The notes below the pieces were generated by a model. The model saw nothing but the letters and a program-made list of their open reading frames with translations, was not told the origin of the DNA and ran no database searches. A DNA stretch of 33,416 nucleotides, from contig OMZO01000020.1 of NCBI GenBank assembly GCA_900315525.1, positions 1-33,416 on the forward strand, given 5' to 3'. Origin of the DNA: an uncultured Prevotella sp. GTDB lineage: Bacteria; Bacteroidota; Bacteroidia; Bacteroidales; Bacteroidaceae. Every line of letters begins with the position of its first letter. Positions within the stretch are counted from its first letter, which is position 1. The position numbers were made by a program, and so were the translations under genes. Below are positions 32,504 to 33,416 of the stretch, one piece after another.

Positions 32504-32639
32504 GGCAATCCATACGGAGAATATTGTCTATCCCACCCGCTGGTGGTTGACAACCTTCGCTGCAATGGTTGACTGTTTTCCTAGAAACGTTGCATCAATC
32601 CAAATTTGGATCAGCGCGGAAAAAGCTGTCTTGGATACT
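32504..32639. other. Unexplained spacer between the two inverted-repeat elements
   Basis: These 136 bp are much less AT rich than the flanks. They hold a 14-bp perfect palindrome, ATCCAAATTTGGAT (32598-32611), and two TGGTTGAC copies 22 bp apart (32544 and 32566). A 66-codon open frame crosses it, but it runs into the repeats and resembles nothing known. It could be a remnant of an inserted sequence or a regulatory site. Confidence 0.5.
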
Positions 32640-32810
32640 TGTTTCATGTTTCATGTTTCAAAACCTAAAATTATATAGTTCAAATTGGAAGACAAGAACT
32701 CAAAAATATTATATTAATAATAATATTATAATATTATTATTAATATAATATTTATATAGATAGTTTGAGTCAATTTCTATTATGCATTTTGAAACATGAA
32801 ACACGAAACA
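32640..32810. repeat. Inverted-repeat element 2: TTTCATG arms around a 50-bp AT palindrome
   Basis: The outer arms (32640-32663 and 32787-32810) match as inverted copies at 23 of 24 positions, and the left arm is TTTCATG repeated three times. Near the centre is a perfect 50-bp palindrome of A and T only (32704-32753). Total span is 171 bp, the same as element 1, with the same layout but different arm sequence. From 32811 to 32946 no gene is seen. That stretch has an AGAGCCA/TGGCTCT inverted repeat (32872-32902) and the hairpin listed next. Confidence 0.85.
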
Positions 32811-32917
32811 GATTATTGCAAACGGAATCAGTAAATGATTGATAATCAATATATTAGAGTATAGTAATATTAGAGCCACTTATCATAGTGACAAATGGCT
32901 CTTACTCTGAAATAAGA

Positions 32918-32936
32918 TTCTCAGAATTTCTGAGAA
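32918..32936 (-). terminator. Possible weak terminator after the DUF4248 gene
   Basis: Arms TTCTCAGA and TCTGAGAA form a perfect 8-bp stem with a 3-nt loop, 10 bp beyond the DUF4248 stop. The U tract is poor (TCTTATTTC), so it may terminate inefficiently or only protect the mRNA end. Confidence 0.45.
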
Positions 32937-32946
32937 GTGATTATTT

Positions 32947-33147
32947 CTACGGCTCTCCCAACTCAGCGTAGATGAGCTGTACCTCTGCTGGCGTGAACGT
33001 GCGACGGCGGAGCTCATAGAAATGTGAGAGACGCGGATTGAGGTGCAGCCATGCGCGTAGCTTGTGCCAAGCACCGTCAGGTGTGAGCCCAGGGAAATAG
33101 AGCTGGGCGAGTTCGGTACGACCGAAAGATCTGATCATTTTTTCCAT
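32947..33147 (-). CDS. DUF4248 family small protein
   Basis: The 66-residue protein contains MIRSFGRTELAQLYFPGLTP, then a Trp-Arg-rich helix (WHKLRAWLHLNPRL) and FTPAEVQLIYAELGEP. This is the DUF4248 pattern common in Bacteroides and Prevotella, where the gene often sits beside HU-like DNA-binding proteins and amidases. The fold looks like a small helix-turn-helix, and the function is unknown. A second ATG three codons in (33138) is an equally good start. It is divergent from the partial gene at the right edge, which fits the usual neighbourhood. Confidence 0.85.
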   Translation of the reverse strand: MEKMIRSFGRTELAQLYFPGLTPDGAWHKLRAWLHLNPRLSHFYELRRRTFTPAEVQLIYAELGEP

Positions 33148-33175
33148 ATATCGATTGTTTTTAAGTTTCGCACTG

Positions 33176-33183
33176 CAAAGTTA
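33176..33183 (-). promoter_or_regulatory. -7 promoter box of the DUF4248 gene
   Basis: On the minus strand TAACTTTG is a perfect -7 match, 28 bp upstream of the ATG at 33147. A TTCG at the 20-bp spacing (33204-33207) is a near match to the -33 box. Confidence 0.7.
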
Positions 33184-33258
33184 CAAAAAATATTTGAGAA
33201 TAACGAATGAAATTAGTTTATAACGTATCATAACGTATAATGCCAAAAAATTATTTAT

Positions 33259-33266
33259 TACTTTTG
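33259..33266 (+). promoter_or_regulatory. -7 promoter box of the right-edge gene
   Basis: TACTTTTG matches TAnnTTTG, but the -33 box is absent. It would give a leader of about 100 nt (33267-33367) with a G-rich stretch near 33287-33316, then an AC-rich run up to the ATG. Confidence 0.55.
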
Positions 33267-33367
33267 TAACGTCAAAGGAAAACAAAGGCAGTGCGCAGGC
33301 TGGAGGAGTACCGGTGACAACGTGAATTAACAACTTAAACTTTAACCAATTTAAACAACAAAAGAAG

Positions 33368-33416
33368 ATGATTGAACTGTATCTTTCAAAAAACAACAAC
33401 CACTCCAGCGAGGCCT
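33368..33416 (+). CDS. 5' end of a gene resembling HU-family DNA-binding proteins
   Basis: Only 16 codons are visible: MIELYLSKNNNHSSEA, cut by the window edge. The start resembles the short HU/IHF-like proteins of Bacteroidales that begin with a few hydrophobic residues, a polar NNN stretch and then a Tyr-Gly-Lys motif, and the next codon starts with T as Tyr would. The divergent DUF4248 neighbour supports this. With so few residues the assignment is tentative. Confidence 0.55.
   Translation, partial: MIELYLSKNNNHSSEA

Noticed and set aside
32478-32678. 66-codon open frame across the spacer and element 2
   Set aside because: It starts in one repeat arm, ends just past another, has no promoter and resembles no protein.
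32400-32753. Replication origin suggested by AT-rich palindromes
   Set aside because: No DnaA-box clusters (TTATCCACA-like) and no dnaA or dnaN genes are nearby; AT richness alone is not enough.

Overview
The window looks like chromosomal DNA of a Bacteroidales bacterium, most likely a Prevotella-type organism. The evidence is the promoter style (a TAnnTTTG -7 box, several with a TTTG or TTG -33 box 19-21 bp upstream), the weak ribosome binding sites, and the gene families: RprX/RprY-type two-component pair, a second EF-G, DUF4248, long U32 protein. No rRNA, tRNA, CRISPR array or transposase was seen. Most genes lie on the minus strand; hemW, tex and a partial gene at the right edge are on the plus strand.

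Left part (1-9.6 kb). rpsF and rpsR (partial) come first. An RprX/RprY-like sensor kinase and response regulator follow with a small membrane protein, then an EF-G paralogue whose GTPase motifs are altered (EF-G2 type). Divergent hemW has a nearly leaderless promoter and an in-frame palindromic insertion. Convergent to hemW is an unrecognised lipoprotein-like membrane protein, preceded by a U32 protein.

Centre (9.6-19.2 kb). This is the most interesting region. One promoter at 19155-19185 appears to drive five tightly packed genes: a protein with four zinc ribbons, a membrane Ser/Thr kinase whose N-terminal tail carries six Thr-X-Arg-(Pro/Gly) motifs, a giant protein with four AAA+ (CbxX/EccA-like) modules and an N-terminal zinc ribbon, a zinc-ribbon FHA protein, and a PP2C phosphatase. 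The order and spacing suggest one phosphorylation-controlled membrane-associated AAA+ machine: kinase as writer, FHA as reader, PP2C as eraser, AAA+ as motor. The frame continues into metA (23-bp overlap), the U32 gene and the membrane protein. I know of no named system with this composition.

Right-centre (19.2-26.2 kb). An M13 metallopeptidase, an ABC-F ATPase carrying three copies of a 22-bp palindromic repeat inside its coding sequence, and a LolA-like periplasmic protein form one minus-strand run. It is divergent from tex.

Right part (26.2-33.4 kb). A vitamin B5/CoA operon runs panB-panC-panD-coaBC-coaX-DUF2520 from a strong promoter. It has a 104-bp panB/panC overlap that looks like a lost stop codon, and a Rossmann/DUF2520 protein that may supply the ketopantoate reductase step. 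azlCD follows upstream. Next comes about 0.7 kb without genes, holding two architecturally matched elements of 171 bp each: inverted arms made of 7-8-bp tandem repeats around perfect AT palindromes of 38 and 50 bp. The window ends with a DUF4248 gene and the first 16 codons of a divergent gene that resembles an HU-family protein.
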